Shown: piece after piece, positions 43,169 through 52,367 of the stretch | Layout: every line of letters begins with the position of its first letter | How positions within the stretch are numbered: position 1 is the stretch's first letter | NCBI RefSeq assembly: GCF_042683745.1 | Contig: NZ_JBHUJX010000036.1 | Span: 62,001 to 126,000 of the forward strand | Source: Pseudoneobacillus sp042683745 | GTDB taxonomy: Bacteria > Bacillota > Bacilli > Bacillales > Cytobacillaceae | DNA: 64,000 nt | Reading direction: 5' to 3' | Notes under the pieces: model-generated | The model's database searches: none | The model's input: only the letters and a program-made list of their open reading frames with translations | Told to the model about the DNA's origin: nothing | Translations under genes and position numbers: made by a program

Positions 43169-43813
43169 TTATGATCGAGTGCTCCAATCTTTCAAAAATG
43201 CTTCGATTCCTTGCTCCGTTAATGGATGCTTAAACATTTGCATGATGATTTTATATGGACATGTGGCAATATGTGCCCCTCTAAGTGCAGCATCCGTAAC
43301 ATGCTGTGGATGACGAATGGATGCTGCAATAATTTCTGATTCAATTCCATGAATTGCAAAGATTTCGGCAATGGTTGAAATTAGATCAAGGCCATTATGA
43401 CCGATATCATCTAATCTACCTAAAAATGGTGATACGTAGGTTGCACCCGCACGTGCTGCCATTAACGCTTGATTCGCACTAAAAATAAGGGTTACATTCG
43501 TTTTAATTCCCTCTATTGATAAAACCGAAACCGCTTTTAAACCATCAGGAGTCATCGGTAATTTAACGGTAATATTAGGGTGAATCGCCGCTAATTCTTT
43601 ACCCTCTTTAATCATTCCTTCTGCATCAAGGGCGATAACTTCACCACTGACTGAGCCTGAAACCAAATCGGCAATTTCCTTTAAACGGTCATGAAAAGAA
43701 ATTCCCTTTTCTTTTGCAACTAACGAAGGATTCGTCGTTACGCCAGATAAAATGCCAAGAGCATGTGCTTCACGAATTTCTTCCATATTGGCAGTATCAA
43801 TAAAAAATTTCAT
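43169..43813 (-). CDS. tal: Transaldolase (short, fructose-6-phosphate aldolase type)
   Basis: A 214-residue Schiff-base aldolase family enzyme of the pentose phosphate pathway, equivalent to ywjH. Lys84 in NITVKLPMT is the catalytic lysine. The start MKFFIDTANMEEI and the GVTTNPSL motif (24-31) are family marks. The start is set at 43813, 8 nt after GGAGG. It lies between fba and murA2 as in Bacillus. Confidence 0.95.
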   Translation of the reverse strand: MKFFIDTANMEEIREAHALGILSGVTTNPSLVAKEKGISFHDRLKEIADLVSGSVSGEVIALDAEGMIKEGKELAAIHPNITVKLPMTPDGLKAVSVLSIEGIKTNVTLIFSANQALMAARAGATYVSPFLGRLDDIGHNGLDLISTIAEIFAIHGIESEIIAASIRHPQHVTDAALRGAHIATCPYKIIMQMFKHPLTEQGIEAFLKDWSTRS

Positions 43814-43918
43814 GATGTGTTCCTCCATTAAGTCTATATTTTTCGACATATTTTTTGTATTTTTAAAAATGAACTGAAACCGCCTTGGGAATAAGGCGGT
43901 TTCGAGGAATTATATTTA

Positions 43919-44776
43919 TTAAGCTTTTCCTGACGATCCAAATTCACGCATTTTACCAATAACAGTTTCTTTAATAGCGTCGCGTGCTGGGCCTAAGTAT
44001 TTACGAGGATCGTATTCGTTAGGTTTCGCTGCTAACACTTCACGGACCACTTTTGCCGAAGCAATTTGGTTTTCTGTGTTAACGTTAATTTTTGCTGTAC
44101 CTAGAGAAACGGATTTTTGGATATCTTTAGTTGGGATACCCGTACCTCCATGTAATACAAGTGGAACACCTGTAAGCTTGCCGATCTCTTCCATTTCTTT
44201 GAACCCTAAATTTGGTTCACCTTTGTAAGGTCCATGTACGGAGCCAAGTGCTGGAGCTAAGCAATCGATGCCAGTAAGTTTCACAAGTTCGACACACTCA
44301 TTTGTATCTGCGTAGATGACGCCATCTGCTACCACATCATCCTCTTGTCCGCCAACTGTTCCAAGTTCTGCTTCAACAGAAACACCTTTAGCGTGTGCAT
44401 ATTCAACTACTTTCTTAGTCGTTGCAACATTTTCCTCAAATGGGCCATGAGATGCATCAATCATCACGGAAGTAAATCCTGCATCGATGGCTTCTTTACA
44501 TTTTTCAAAGCTTGAGCCATGGTCTAAATGAATCGCAACAGGAACGGTAATTTTATAATCATGTATAAGACCTTCTACCATTTTTACAACAGTAAAGAAT
44601 CCACCCATATAACGTGCTGCACCTTCAGAAACCCCAAGAATAACTGGAGATTTTTCAGCTTCAGCAGCCTGAAGAATGGCTTGAGTAAACTCAAGATTAT
44701 TTAAGTTAAATTGACCTACGGCATAACCTTCGGCTTTTCCTTTATTAAGCATTTCTGTCATGGAAACTAAAGGCAT
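43919..44776 (-). CDS. fba: Fructose-bisphosphate aldolase class II
   Basis: Zinc-dependent glycolytic aldolase of 285 residues. The metal and catalytic residues are in AIHLDHGSSF (His83, Asp85, His86); VLHGGTG and INVNTE follow in the C-terminal half. Start MPLVSMTEML after GGAGGAAAAAG. It follows spo0F in transcription and probably forms its own unit. Confidence 0.96.
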   Translation of the reverse strand: MPLVSMTEMLNKGKAEGYAVGQFNLNNLEFTQAILQAAEAEKSPVILGVSEGAARYMGGFFTVVKMVEGLIHDYKITVPVAIHLDHGSSFEKCKEAIDAGFTSVMIDASHGPFEENVATTKKVVEYAHAKGVSVEAELGTVGGQEDDVVADGVIYADTNECVELVKLTGIDCLAPALGSVHGPYKGEPNLGFKEMEEIGKLTGVPLVLHGGTGIPTKDIQKSVSLGTAKINVNTENQIASAKVVREVLAAKPNEYDPRKYLGPARDAIKETVIGKMREFGSSGKA

Positions 44777-44950
44777 TCTTTTTCCTCCTTATGAGCGATC
44801 TTTTAGCAAGCAATCCACGTTAGGTTTTCCTACTTATTTTACGGGTATGTATACGGAACTGAGCTTAACTAAAAAATCATCCACTTTTCTAAAATCCATA
44901 TGTATCATACCAAAACGGTTAAAAGATTTCCATTAATCCCTTGACAGTTT

Positions 44951-44981
44951 AAAAAAATGTTAGATTGAAAGGGTTTTCAAT
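44951..44981 (-). terminator. Weak terminator downstream of spo0F
   Basis: Stem ATTGAAA/TTTCAAT with a short ACCC loop, followed on the minus strand by CTAACATTTTTTT. It is A/T-rich and so only moderately stable. Confidence 0.55.
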
Positions 44982-44994
44982 ATTTCCATATAAA

Positions 44995-45363
44995 CTATGA
45001 TTTTATTAGTAAATGCTCTTTTACTGCTGCACGAATATCATCAATATCAAAAGGTTTCGCAAAATGGGTTAAAGCACCCAAGTCTTTTGCCTCTTGAATC
45101 ATATCCAGTTCGCCGTAAGCGGTCATAATAATCACGCGAATATCAGGATCAATTACTTTCATTCTTTTTAAAATTTCAATTCCATCCATACCTGGAATTT
45201 TCATATCAAGTAATACTAAATCAGGAGAATGTTGTTTCACAATTTCAAGAGCTTGCACACCATTTGCTGCTTGGAATGTTTGGTATCCCTCTTTTTGGAA
45301 TACTTCATTTAATAAGATTCTAATTCCAAATTGATCATCAACGATTAATATTTTTTCCTTCAA
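44995..45363 (-). CDS. spo0F: Sporulation phosphorelay response regulator Spo0F
   Basis: Single-domain response regulator carrying phosphate from the sporulation kinases to Spo0B. The 122-residue protein has the acidic pair D9 D10 in ILIVDDQFGIR, the phosphoacceptor Asp53 in LLDMKIPGMDG, and the switch residues in IIMTAYGELDM and THFAKPFD. There is no output domain. I set a TTG start at 45363 (MKEKILIV), 7 nt after AGGGG. A strong SigH promoter match lies at 45432-45461. Confidence 0.96.
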   Translation of the reverse strand: MKEKILIVDDQFGIRILLNEVFQKEGYQTFQAANGVQALEIVKQHSPDLVLLDMKIPGMDGIEILKRMKVIDPDIRVIIMTAYGELDMIQEAKDLGALTHFAKPFDIDDIRAAVKEHLLIKS

Positions 45364-45431
45364 CGGTATCGCCCCTAACTTAGATTTAATATATGTAAAC
45401 ATTACTTAACTAATTTTTTTATCCCATTGTT

Positions 45432-45461
45432 TAATTCGATTTACATACTGCAATATCCTTC
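45432..45461 (-). promoter_or_regulatory. SigH promoter of spo0F
   Basis: On the minus strand GAAGGATAT, a 12-nt spacer and ATCGAATTA. This matches every constrained position of RNAGGAWWW-N12-RNNGAATWW, the SigH consensus as I know it. It lies about 70-100 nt upstream of spo0F, which in B. subtilis has a SigH promoter. Confidence 0.82.
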
Positions 45462-45497
45462 TTTATTTTTCCAATATATCAGATAATTGTTTGATTT

Positions 45498-45525
45498 TTG
45501 CCATTTTCCGTTATCGGTCTATAAT
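45498..45525 (+). promoter_or_regulatory. SigA promoter of ywjG
   Basis: TTGCCA, a 16-nt spacer and a perfect TATAAT, 35-62 nt upstream of the ywjG start. It is divergent from the spo0F promoter region. Confidence 0.72.
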
Positions 45526-45559
45526 AAGTATCAGAAAGTTGTAATTGGAGGGGCCTTTA

Positions 45560-46081
45560 ATGTTAAAAATGTTTTCAACTCAATTATCGGGTTTATTTAA
45601 AAGAATTCATGAAAAAGGGGAGTTTGTTTTTGAAGACGGCGCTCGCCTTATTGCTCAAGCCGCCGTTAGTGAGGGAACAATTTATTTATTTGGTCGTAAC
45701 GAGATGGAATCAGTTGTACTAGAAGCGACTGTTGGAGCAGAGCCATTATCACACGCGAAACCATTTCCTTCTAATTTTGAGGAAATTCAACAGGCTGACC
45801 GGGTTATTATTCTCTCCCGCTACACAAATGACGAAGAAGCCATCGAATGCGCAAAAAAACTTCATGGATTGGGGGTTCCTTTTGTAGCCATTTCTTCAAA
45901 AGTGGAATCTGAAGATGATGACCTATTTGAATTAGCAGATGTATCGATTAACCTCCACTTAACAAAGGGACTTCTACCCGATGAATATGGCAACCGCTAC
46001 GGACTCCCATCCTCTATGGCAGCCCTATTCGCTTACTACGGACTTAAATTCACACTAGACGAAATACTAGACGAACTTTAA
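45560..46081 (+). CDS. ywjG: DUF2529 family protein YwjG
   Basis: A 173-residue cytoplasmic protein, one of only two plus-strand genes. It has a SIS-like alpha/beta pattern: GTIYLFGRNEMESV near the start, ADRVIILSRYTNDEEAIECA, and GVPFVAISSKVESEDDDLFELADVSINLHLTKGLLPDEYG. The function is unknown. Start at ATG 45560, 7 nt after GGAGGGG. It is divergent from spo0F and convergent with pyrG as in B. subtilis. The TAA stop lies in the first bases of a family A repeat. Confidence 0.9.
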   Translation: MLKMFSTQLSGLFKRIHEKGEFVFEDGARLIAQAAVSEGTIYLFGRNEMESVVLEATVGAEPLSHAKPFPSNFEEIQQADRVIILSRYTNDEEAIECAKKLHGLGVPFVAISSKVESEDDDLFELADVSINLHLTKGLLPDEYGNRYGLPSSMAALFAYYGLKFTLDEILDEL

Positions 46082-46152
46082 CACTGTAAAGCACTGGGGG
46101 TCAGTCCCCCATAACTTTAACGCGTTAAAGTTCCGGGAGACTGACCCCCGCT
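46078..46152. repeat. Family A repeat, copy 5
   Basis: CTTTAACACTGTAAAGC leads into GGGGGTCAGTCCCCC, a TTTAACGCGTTAAAG linker, and a second core GGGAGACTGACCCCC. It lies between convergent ywjG and pyrG and provides the ywjG stop (46079-46081). One base of the second core (GGGAG) is degenerate. Confidence 0.82.
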
Positions 46153-46180
46153 AGTGTGCTGCGGTGAAGTAGGAAAGCGA

Positions 46181-46228
46181 AAAAAAGAGTCCTTGTGCCA
46201 AATTTGTATTGGACAAGGACTCTTTGCT
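46181..46228 (-). terminator. Terminator of pyrG (possibly bidirectional)
   Basis: Stem AGAGTCCTTGT/ACAAGGACTCT of 11 bp, with further CCA/TGG pairing inside the loop. The minus strand continues TTTTTTCGC; the plus side is only moderately U-rich. Confidence 0.88.
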
Positions 46229-46229
46229 T

Positions 46230-47831
46230 TTATTGATTATTTTTTAGTGTGGCTTCGATGAAGTCACGGAATAGTGGTTGTGGGCGATTTGGTCTAGATG
46301 TAAATTCCGGATGGAATTGAGACGCCACAAACCAAGGGTGATCGGTAATTTCGATCGTTTCAATTAATCGACCGTCTGGGCTTGTCCCAGAGAATACAAA
46401 ACCTTTCGCTTCCATTGCTTGGCGATATTCATTGTTAAACTCGTAGCGGTGACGATGGCGTTCATACACCACTTCATCTTGATACGCAGCAAATACTTTT
46501 GTTCCTTCTTCTAGCTTACATGGTTGCAAGCCTAAACGAAGCGTTCCACCTAAATCTTCGATATCCTTTTGCTCTGGTAAAAGGTCGATAATTGGGTATG
46601 GTGTATTCGGATCTAGCTCCGCCGAATGTGCTTCCTCTAGACCAAGAACGTTCCTTGCAAATTCTACCGTAGCTAACTGCATACCTAAACAAATTCCTAA
46701 GAAAGGAACCTTTTGCTCACGTGCAAACTGAGTCGCAAGAATTTTCCCTTCCACTCCACGATCACCAAATCCACCTGGAACTAGAATTCCGTCTGCATCC
46801 GATAATAATTCATTCACATTTTCCTTCGTTACTTCTTCTGCATTTACCCATTTGATTTCAACATCAGAATCAAAGGCGAAACCAGCATGCTTTAATGCTT
46901 CAACAACAGAGATATACGCATCTTGTAATTCAACATACTTTCCAACAAGAGCAATTCTCGTCTTTTTCGATAGGTTTCTTACTTTTTCAAGAAGAGCCGT
47001 CCATTCTGTCATATCCGCTTTTTGGCAATTTAGCTTTAAATGATCACAAACGATTTGATCAAAATTTTGGTCCTGAAGTAACAGTGGGATTGCATATAAT
47101 GTATCCGCATCTGGTGCCTCAATCACGTTATTGGCTGGGATATCACAGAATAACGCAAGCTTATCCTTCATATCCTGTGAAATCGGCATTTCCGTACGAA
47201 CGACAATCACATTCGGTTGAATCCCTAAGCTACGTAATTCTTTTACACTATGTTGAGTTGGCTTTGTTTTCAGTTCTCCAGCTGCTTTTAAATATGGGAT
47301 TAGCGAACAATGAACATACATTACATTGTCACGACCGACATCACTCTTAATTTGGCGAATCGCTTCTAAGAATGGTAATGACTCGATGTCCCCTACTGTT
47401 CCACCAATTTCAGTGATAACCACGTCTGCCTGTGTTTCTCTTCCTGCGCGAAACACTTTTTCTTTAATTTCATTCGTAATATGCGGAATAACCTGTACAG
47501 TTGCTCCTAAATAATCTCCGCGTCTTTCCTTTTTCAAAACTGTTGAGTAAATCTTTCCAGTTGTTACGTTACTAAATTTGTTTAAATTGATATCAATAAA
47601 ACGTTCATAATGGCCTAAATCTAAATCCGTTTCAGCCCCATCATCAGTAACAAATACTTCACCGTGCTGATAAGGACTCATCGTCCCAGGATCCACGTTA
47701 ATATAAGGATCTAATTTTTGAATCGTTACTTTCAATCCACGATTCTTTAATAATCTCCCTAACGATGCCGCTGTGATCCCTTTTCCTAACGATGAAACAA
47801 CACCGCCAGTTACAAAAATATACTTTGTCAT
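46230..47831 (-). CDS. pyrG: CTP synthase
   Basis: Converts UTP to CTP with glutamine. The 533 residues comprise the N-terminal synthase domain starting MTKYIFVTGGVVSSLGKGI (ATP site) and the C-terminal amidotransferase (about 290-533) with the nucleophile in FLGICLGMQ and the HPEF triad segment. A GAGGGGGAT site precedes the ATG. It is regulated by the leader at 47916-47989. Confidence 0.97.
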   Translation of the reverse strand: MTKYIFVTGGVVSSLGKGITAASLGRLLKNRGLKVTIQKLDPYINVDPGTMSPYQHGEVFVTDDGAETDLDLGHYERFIDINLNKFSNVTTGKIYSTVLKKERRGDYLGATVQVIPHITNEIKEKVFRAGRETQADVVITEIGGTVGDIESLPFLEAIRQIKSDVGRDNVMYVHCSLIPYLKAAGELKTKPTQHSVKELRSLGIQPNVIVVRTEMPISQDMKDKLALFCDIPANNVIEAPDADTLYAIPLLLQDQNFDQIVCDHLKLNCQKADMTEWTALLEKVRNLSKKTRIALVGKYVELQDAYISVVEALKHAGFAFDSDVEIKWVNAEEVTKENVNELLSDADGILVPGGFGDRGVEGKILATQFAREQKVPFLGICLGMQLATVEFARNVLGLEEAHSAELDPNTPYPIIDLLPEQKDIEDLGGTLRLGLQPCKLEEGTKVFAAYQDEVVYERHRHRYEFNNEYRQAMEAKGFVFSGTSPDGRLIETIEITDHPWFVASQFHPEFTSRPNRPQPLFRDFIEATLKNNQ

Positions 47832-47915
47832 GACAAATCCCCCTCTTTTTTATATGCATTTGATTATCTATTCATAAGATTTACCTAAGGGAGAAAAACG
47901 ATTTATAAAAAAATA

Positions 47916-48025
47916 AAAAAACGCCCACTTACCATTAAGTAAGGGAGCGTTTATAATCATTTGATCGCCGTTCCTTTTAAAAGGAGCCCAAAAAAGATTC
48001 TACATTCGATGAAATCAAAAGTCAA
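47916..48025 (-). promoter_or_regulatory. pyrG promoter and CTP-responsive attenuator leader
   Basis: The promoter is TTGACT (48020-48025), a 17-nt spacer and TAGAAT (47997-48002). The predicted transcript begins GGGCTCC at 47989. About 40 nt later lies an intrinsic terminator (47916-47953) whose 5' strand contains GCTCCCTT and which is followed by TTTTTTTATTTTTT. This is the B. subtilis pyrG arrangement: at low CTP, slippage at GGG adds poly(G) that pairs with the C/U-rich strand and prevents termination. Confidence 0.85.
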
Positions 48026-48053
48026 GAATTGTTTTATCATCTATAGACTTGAT

Positions 48054-48626
48054 CTACAGATCTTCATCCTCTTCTTCTAATTCCAAATCATCTTCTTCCT
48101 CGTCATCTAACTCTTCATCGTCAAGACCGTCAAGAAGTTCTTCTTCCTCATCGATGAGTTCTTCATCTTCAAATTCATCGACTGCTTCATCAAGATCATC
48201 GAAGCTTTCATCTTCCTCGTCATCTAGAAGATCATCTTCTTCAAACTCATCGTCATAATCGATTTCATCCTCATCAAGCTCATCATAATCCTCAAGATCA
48301 TCGTCATCTTTGGCTTTTTTCGCCTTTTTCTTTTTAGGCTTAATCTGCGTGATTGTATCTTCTTCAGCTTGATCCACTGGATACCAACTGCGAAGACCCC
48401 AACGATTTTCACCTAAACAAAGGAATCGACCGTCAATATTTAAATCCGTATAAAATTGGGCAATTTTTGCCTTCACTTCGTTTTCTGTTAAGCCAGTAGC
48501 TGCAACGATTTCATTTAATATTTCATTAAAAGCAATCGCTTGTTTATTATTCTCAAGTATGACATATGTCATTTCAATAAGGGACATGTCATCTAGTTGT
48601 TCTTTCGTTAATTGGGCCAAACTCAA
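48054..48626 (-). CDS. rpoE: DNA-directed RNA polymerase delta subunit
   Basis: RNA polymerase accessory subunit of Firmicutes, promoting recycling and specificity. The N-terminal HARE-HTH domain (about 1-80) contains AQFYTDLNIDGRFLCLGENRWGLRSWYP-type family sequence; a KPKKKKAKKAK basic stretch (about 98-108) leads to an acidic Asp/Glu tail to residue 190. I set a TTG start at 48626, 8 nt after AAAGGAAG; a GTG nine bases upstream is too close to that site. It lies directly upstream of pyrG as in Bacillus. Confidence 0.94.
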   Translation of the reverse strand: MSLAQLTKEQLDDMSLIEMTYVILENNKQAIAFNEILNEIVAATGLTENEVKAKIAQFYTDLNIDGRFLCLGENRWGLRSWYPVDQAEEDTITQIKPKKKKAKKAKDDDDLEDYDELDEDEIDYDDEFEEDDLLDDEEDESFDDLDEAVDEFEDEELIDEEEELLDGLDDEELDDEEEDDLELEEEDEDL

Positions 48627-48764
48627 TATCCACACTTCCTTTCTCTATAAACACCATTTAAATACATAATAAACGGGCTAGAGTGAATACACACTCAAAT
48701 ACATACTCCTCATTATAAACAAATTCTTCCGGTTTATGCTAGTATCAGCGAGGAGAAATCGTTT

Positions 48765-48938
48765 TTATTTTGACTTGCCCTTTTCTTTTTTTCCTAACAT
48801 TCGAAAACCAAGAATGAAAAAAATAATTGATAAAATGAAGAATGAAATCGCTCCTAGTTGTCTTTGGTAAAGATAATACATCACTAAGCTAATTCCAATA
48901 GCTGCAGCAATCATGTATATTTGCCTGATGATCTTCAT
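48765..48938 (-). CDS. Small two-helix membrane protein, function unknown
   Basis: A 57-residue protein with two hydrophobic segments (about 5-22 and 29-47) and a basic tail GKKEKGKSK. Start at MKIIRQIYM with AGGGTG 6 nt upstream. It lies between icmF and rpoE on the same strand, with its own ribosome binding site, so it is probably real. I do not recognise a family. Confidence 0.65.
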   Translation of the reverse strand: MKIIRQIYMIAAAIGISLVMYYLYQRQLGAISFFILSIIFFILGFRMLGKKEKGKSK

Positions 48939-49035
48939 ATATTGCACCCTAGTTTAATCAAATTTAGCCATTCTACTATGATTATAATGGATTCCTTTAT
49001 TATTTCTATGGCTTCGTGGAAAAATTTTTTCTAAG

Positions 49036-49076
49036 ACAAGAAAGGGTCGATAGCATTTGGCTATCGACCGCTTTTC
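49036..49076 (-). terminator. Terminator of icmF
   Basis: Perfect 10-bp stem GGTCGATAGC/GCTATCGACC with a 5-nt loop and CTTTCTTG on the downstream side. It follows the icmF stop directly. Confidence 0.88.
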
Positions 49077-49079
49077 TAT

Positions 49080-52000
49080 TTACATATTACGTCTATACTG
49101 TCCGCCAACTTCATAAAGGGCACGGGTAATTTGACCTAAGCTTGCGACTTTAACTGTTTCCATTAGTTCAGCAAAAATATTGCCACCGCTGACAGCTGTT
49201 GCCTTAAGTCGTTGTAATGCTTGCTCGGATTTGTCTTGATTGCGAGCTTGGAATTCTCTTAAATTGTTGATTTGCAGTTCTTTTTCTTCTGTTGTTGCTC
49301 TAGCAATTTCCATATTATCGACATCTTCTTCAGAGGGTGGGTTCGGATTTAAGTACGTGTTCACACCGATGATTGGTAATTCACCTGTATGCTTCTTCAT
49401 TTCGTAGTACATTGACTCGTCTTGAATTTTTCCACGTTGGTATTGCGTTTCCATCGAACCTAGTACGCCACCACGATCATTCATTCGTTCAAACTCTTGT
49501 AAAACTGCTTCTTCTACAAGATCTGTTAATTCCTCGACGATGAATGATCCTTGAAGTGGATTTTCGTTTTTCGTTAAGCCATGTTCCTTCGTAATGATCA
49601 TTTGAATCGCCATTGCGCGACGAACAGACTCTTCTGTCGGTGTTGTAATCGCTTCGTCATATGCATTCGTATGAAGGGAATTACAGTTATCATGTAAAGC
49701 CATTAATGCTTGTAGAGTTGTACGAATATCATTGAAATCAATTTCCTGCGCATGTAAAGAGCGGCCAGATGTTTGAATATGATATTTCAGCTTTTGACTT
49801 CGGTCATTCGCACCGTATTTATCACGCATTACTGATGCCCAGATACGGCGAGCGACGCGGCCAATAACCGTGTACTCTGGATCTAAACCGTTTGAGAAGA
49901 AGAACGATAAGTTAGGTGCGAAATGGTCGATGTTCATGCCACGGCTTAAATAATATTCCACGTATGTGAAGCCATTCGCCAATGTAAACGCTAGTTGCGA
50001 AATCGGGTTCGCCCCTGCTTCAGCAATATGGTATCCGGAAATAGATACAGAGTAATAATTGCGAACTTGTTCGTCAATAAAGTATTGTTGAATATCACCC
50101 ATCATACGTAGGGCAAATTCCGTTGAGAAGATACAAGTGTTTTGTCCTTGATCTTCTTTTAAAATATCAGCCTGGACCGTTCCACGAACCGTTTTCAACG
50201 TATAGGCTTTCACATCCGCTAATTCATGCTCTGTTAGAGATCGGCCAAGTTCTGCCTCTTTGTTCGCCACTTGCTGCTCAATCGCCGTATTCATAAACAT
50301 CGCTAGGATAATCGGCGCTGGTCCATTGATCGTCATTGAAACGGAAGTAGATGGATGACATAGATCAAAGCCATCATACAGCTTTTTCATATCATCTAAT
50401 GTACAGATGCTGACACCGCTTTCGCCTACTTTACCGTAAATATCTGGACGGTAGTCAGGATCTTCCCCATACAATGTCACCGAATCAAACGCTGTACTTA
50501 AGCGCTTCGCTGAATCATCTTTGGATAGATAATGGAAACGACGATTTGTACGCTCCGGTGTCCCTTCTCCTGCAAACTGACGCTTCGGATCTTCCCCTTC
50601 GCGTTTGAACGGGAATACACCTGCTGTGAACGGGAATTCTCCTGGAACATTTTCACGGTACACCCAACGAATGATTTCGCCGTAATCCTTATATTTTGGA
50701 AGAGCTACTTTCGGGATGTCTAAGCCAGATAAGCTTTTTGATTTTAGCGCAGTCACAATCTCTTTATCGCGGATTCTTGTAACAAACTGATCAGCCGCAT
50801 AAGCTGCTTTTGTTTGTTCCCATCCTTGTAAAATTTTTGCCGTTTCAGGCGTTAATTTACTTTCTGTTTCTGTTTTGATCGTTTCAAGAGCTTGCGCGAT
50901 TTCTGGTTGGTCCTTAACCGCTTCAATCGCACCTTCTAATTGGAAAAGCTTGCGAGCTAAATTTACTTGCTCTTCTGCTTTTTTATGGTACGTACGAACC
51001 GTTTCGGAAATTTCTCTTAAGTAATAACGGCGGTCATTCGGAATGATGACATTTTGTTTTTCAACTAGGGCATTTCGTTCAAAGGTTGTTGTCCAGTTCG
51101 TTCCTGTTTTTGCGTTTATTGTGTCCATTAGTGCCGCAAATAAGGAGTTTGTTCCTGGATCATTAAATTGACTCGCAATCGTTCCGTACACTGGCATTTC
51201 CGAGAACTCTTTTTCAAAAAGCATGTGAGAACGTTGATATTGCTTTTGAACTTGGCGTTTTGCATCTTCAGAGCCTTTGCGTTCAAATTTATTAATGACA
51301 ATCAGGTCGGCAAAATCGATCATATCAATTTTTTCAAGCTGGGACGGTGCCCCGAATTCACTTGTCATTACATAAAGTGCTACATCACAAATTTCGGTAA
51401 TCTCTGCGTCCCCTTGGCCGATTCCGCTTGTTTCAACAACGATTAAATCAAAGCCAGCAGCCTTTGTGACGGAAATGGCATCTTTAATCGCAAGGGAAAG
51501 CTCACTTTTCGAATTTCTCGTTGCTAAGCTGCGCATATAAACGCGGGGGTTGAAAATCGCGTTCATACGAATACGGTCGCCTAGTAGCGCCCCACCTGTT
51601 TTTTGTTTTGTTGGGTCAACAGAAAGAATGGCAACTTTTTTCTCAGGAATTTCATTAATAAAACGGCGAATCAGCTCGTCTGTCAGTGAGCTTTTTCCAG
51701 CCCCGCCTGTACCGGTAATTCCGACAACAGGAACGGATTTCGTCAGTGACTTCACTTTTTCCATAACGGTTTCGACAGCGGCAGCTGCTTCATGATCACG
51801 ATCTACTTGATGCTCAGCTAGAGTAATCAATTTCGCAATCGTATTAACGTCATCGGTGTGAAGTTCCGTTAATTGAGGAACGGATTCTGGTGAAATCGTA
51901 GCAAAATCGCATTCTTTGATCATGAGTTCGATCATGCCTTGCAGGCCGTACTGTCGACCATCCTCTGGTGAAAAAATTCGTGCAATCCCATATTCATGAA

Positions 52001-52337
52001 GTTCTTTTATTTCCTTTGGAATGATAACACCACCACCACCGCCATAAATGCGGATGTGGGAAGCGCCCCTTTCCTTTAAAAGGTCATACATATACTTAAA
52101 ATATTCGACGTGTCCGCCTTGGTAAGAGGAAATCGCAATCCCTTGGGCATCCTCTTGAATGGCAGCATTAACTACTTCTTCAACAGAACGATTATGCCCA
52201 AGATGAATCACCTCTGCTCCAAGAGATTGAAGAATTCTTCTCATAATATTAATGGAGGCATCGTGCCCATCAAATAAACTAGAAGCCGTAACAAAGCGTA
52301 TATGATGTTTTGGCTTATAACTTTGCGTTGTACTCAT
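49080..52337 (-). CDS. icmF: Fused isobutyryl-CoA mutase with G-protein chaperone (IcmF)
   Basis: Adenosylcobalamin-dependent mutase interconverting isobutyryl- and butyryl-CoA (related activity on pivalyl/isovaleryl substrates is known for the family). The 1085-residue fusion has an N-terminal B12-binding domain (about 12-140; SLFDGHDAS with Asp23 and His25 of DxHxxG, and GGGGGVI), a MeaI-type GTPase (about 200-415; GITGTGGAGKSS 206-217, NKFE in place of NKxD), and a C-terminal mutase barrel (about 560-1085). It lies 30 nt after tetR at the end of the acyl-CoA degradation cluster, linking branched-chain acids to beta-oxidation. Confidence 0.95.
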   Translation of the reverse strand: MSTTQSYKPKHHIRFVTASSLFDGHDASINIMRRILQSLGAEVIHLGHNRSVEEVVNAAIQEDAQGIAISSYQGGHVEYFKYMYDLLKERGASHIRIYGGGGGVIIPKEIKELHEYGIARIFSPEDGRQYGLQGMIELMIKECDFATISPESVPQLTELHTDDVNTIAKLITLAEHQVDRDHEAAAAVETVMEKVKSLTKSVPVVGITGTGGAGKSSLTDELIRRFINEIPEKKVAILSVDPTKQKTGGALLGDRIRMNAIFNPRVYMRSLATRNSKSELSLAIKDAISVTKAAGFDLIVVETSGIGQGDAEITEICDVALYVMTSEFGAPSQLEKIDMIDFADLIVINKFERKGSEDAKRQVQKQYQRSHMLFEKEFSEMPVYGTIASQFNDPGTNSLFAALMDTINAKTGTNWTTTFERNALVEKQNVIIPNDRRYYLREISETVRTYHKKAEEQVNLARKLFQLEGAIEAVKDQPEIAQALETIKTETESKLTPETAKILQGWEQTKAAYAADQFVTRIRDKEIVTALKSKSLSGLDIPKVALPKYKDYGEIIRWVYRENVPGEFPFTAGVFPFKREGEDPKRQFAGEGTPERTNRRFHYLSKDDSAKRLSTAFDSVTLYGEDPDYRPDIYGKVGESGVSICTLDDMKKLYDGFDLCHPSTSVSMTINGPAPIILAMFMNTAIEQQVANKEAELGRSLTEHELADVKAYTLKTVRGTVQADILKEDQGQNTCIFSTEFALRMMGDIQQYFIDEQVRNYYSVSISGYHIAEAGANPISQLAFTLANGFTYVEYYLSRGMNIDHFAPNLSFFFSNGLDPEYTVIGRVARRIWASVMRDKYGANDRSQKLKYHIQTSGRSLHAQEIDFNDIRTTLQALMALHDNCNSLHTNAYDEAITTPTEESVRRAMAIQMIITKEHGLTKNENPLQGSFIVEELTDLVEEAVLQEFERMNDRGGVLGSMETQYQRGKIQDESMYYEMKKHTGELPIIGVNTYLNPNPPSEEDVDNMEIARATTEEKELQINNLREFQARNQDKSEQALQRLKATAVSGGNIFAELMETVKVASLGQITRALYEVGGQYRRNM

Positions 52338-52367
52338 TTAGGATCCTCCTATTATTGAATTAAAAAA

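Noticed and set aside
47916..47953. Hairpin read as the terminator of rpoE
   Set aside because: The pyrG promoter lies between rpoE and this hairpin, and the leader start GGGCTCC matches the attenuator model, so I assign it to the pyrG leader.
48049..48258. Plus-strand Ser-rich open frame opposite rpoE
   Set aside because: It is the complement of the GAT/GAA codons that encode the acidic tail of RpoE.
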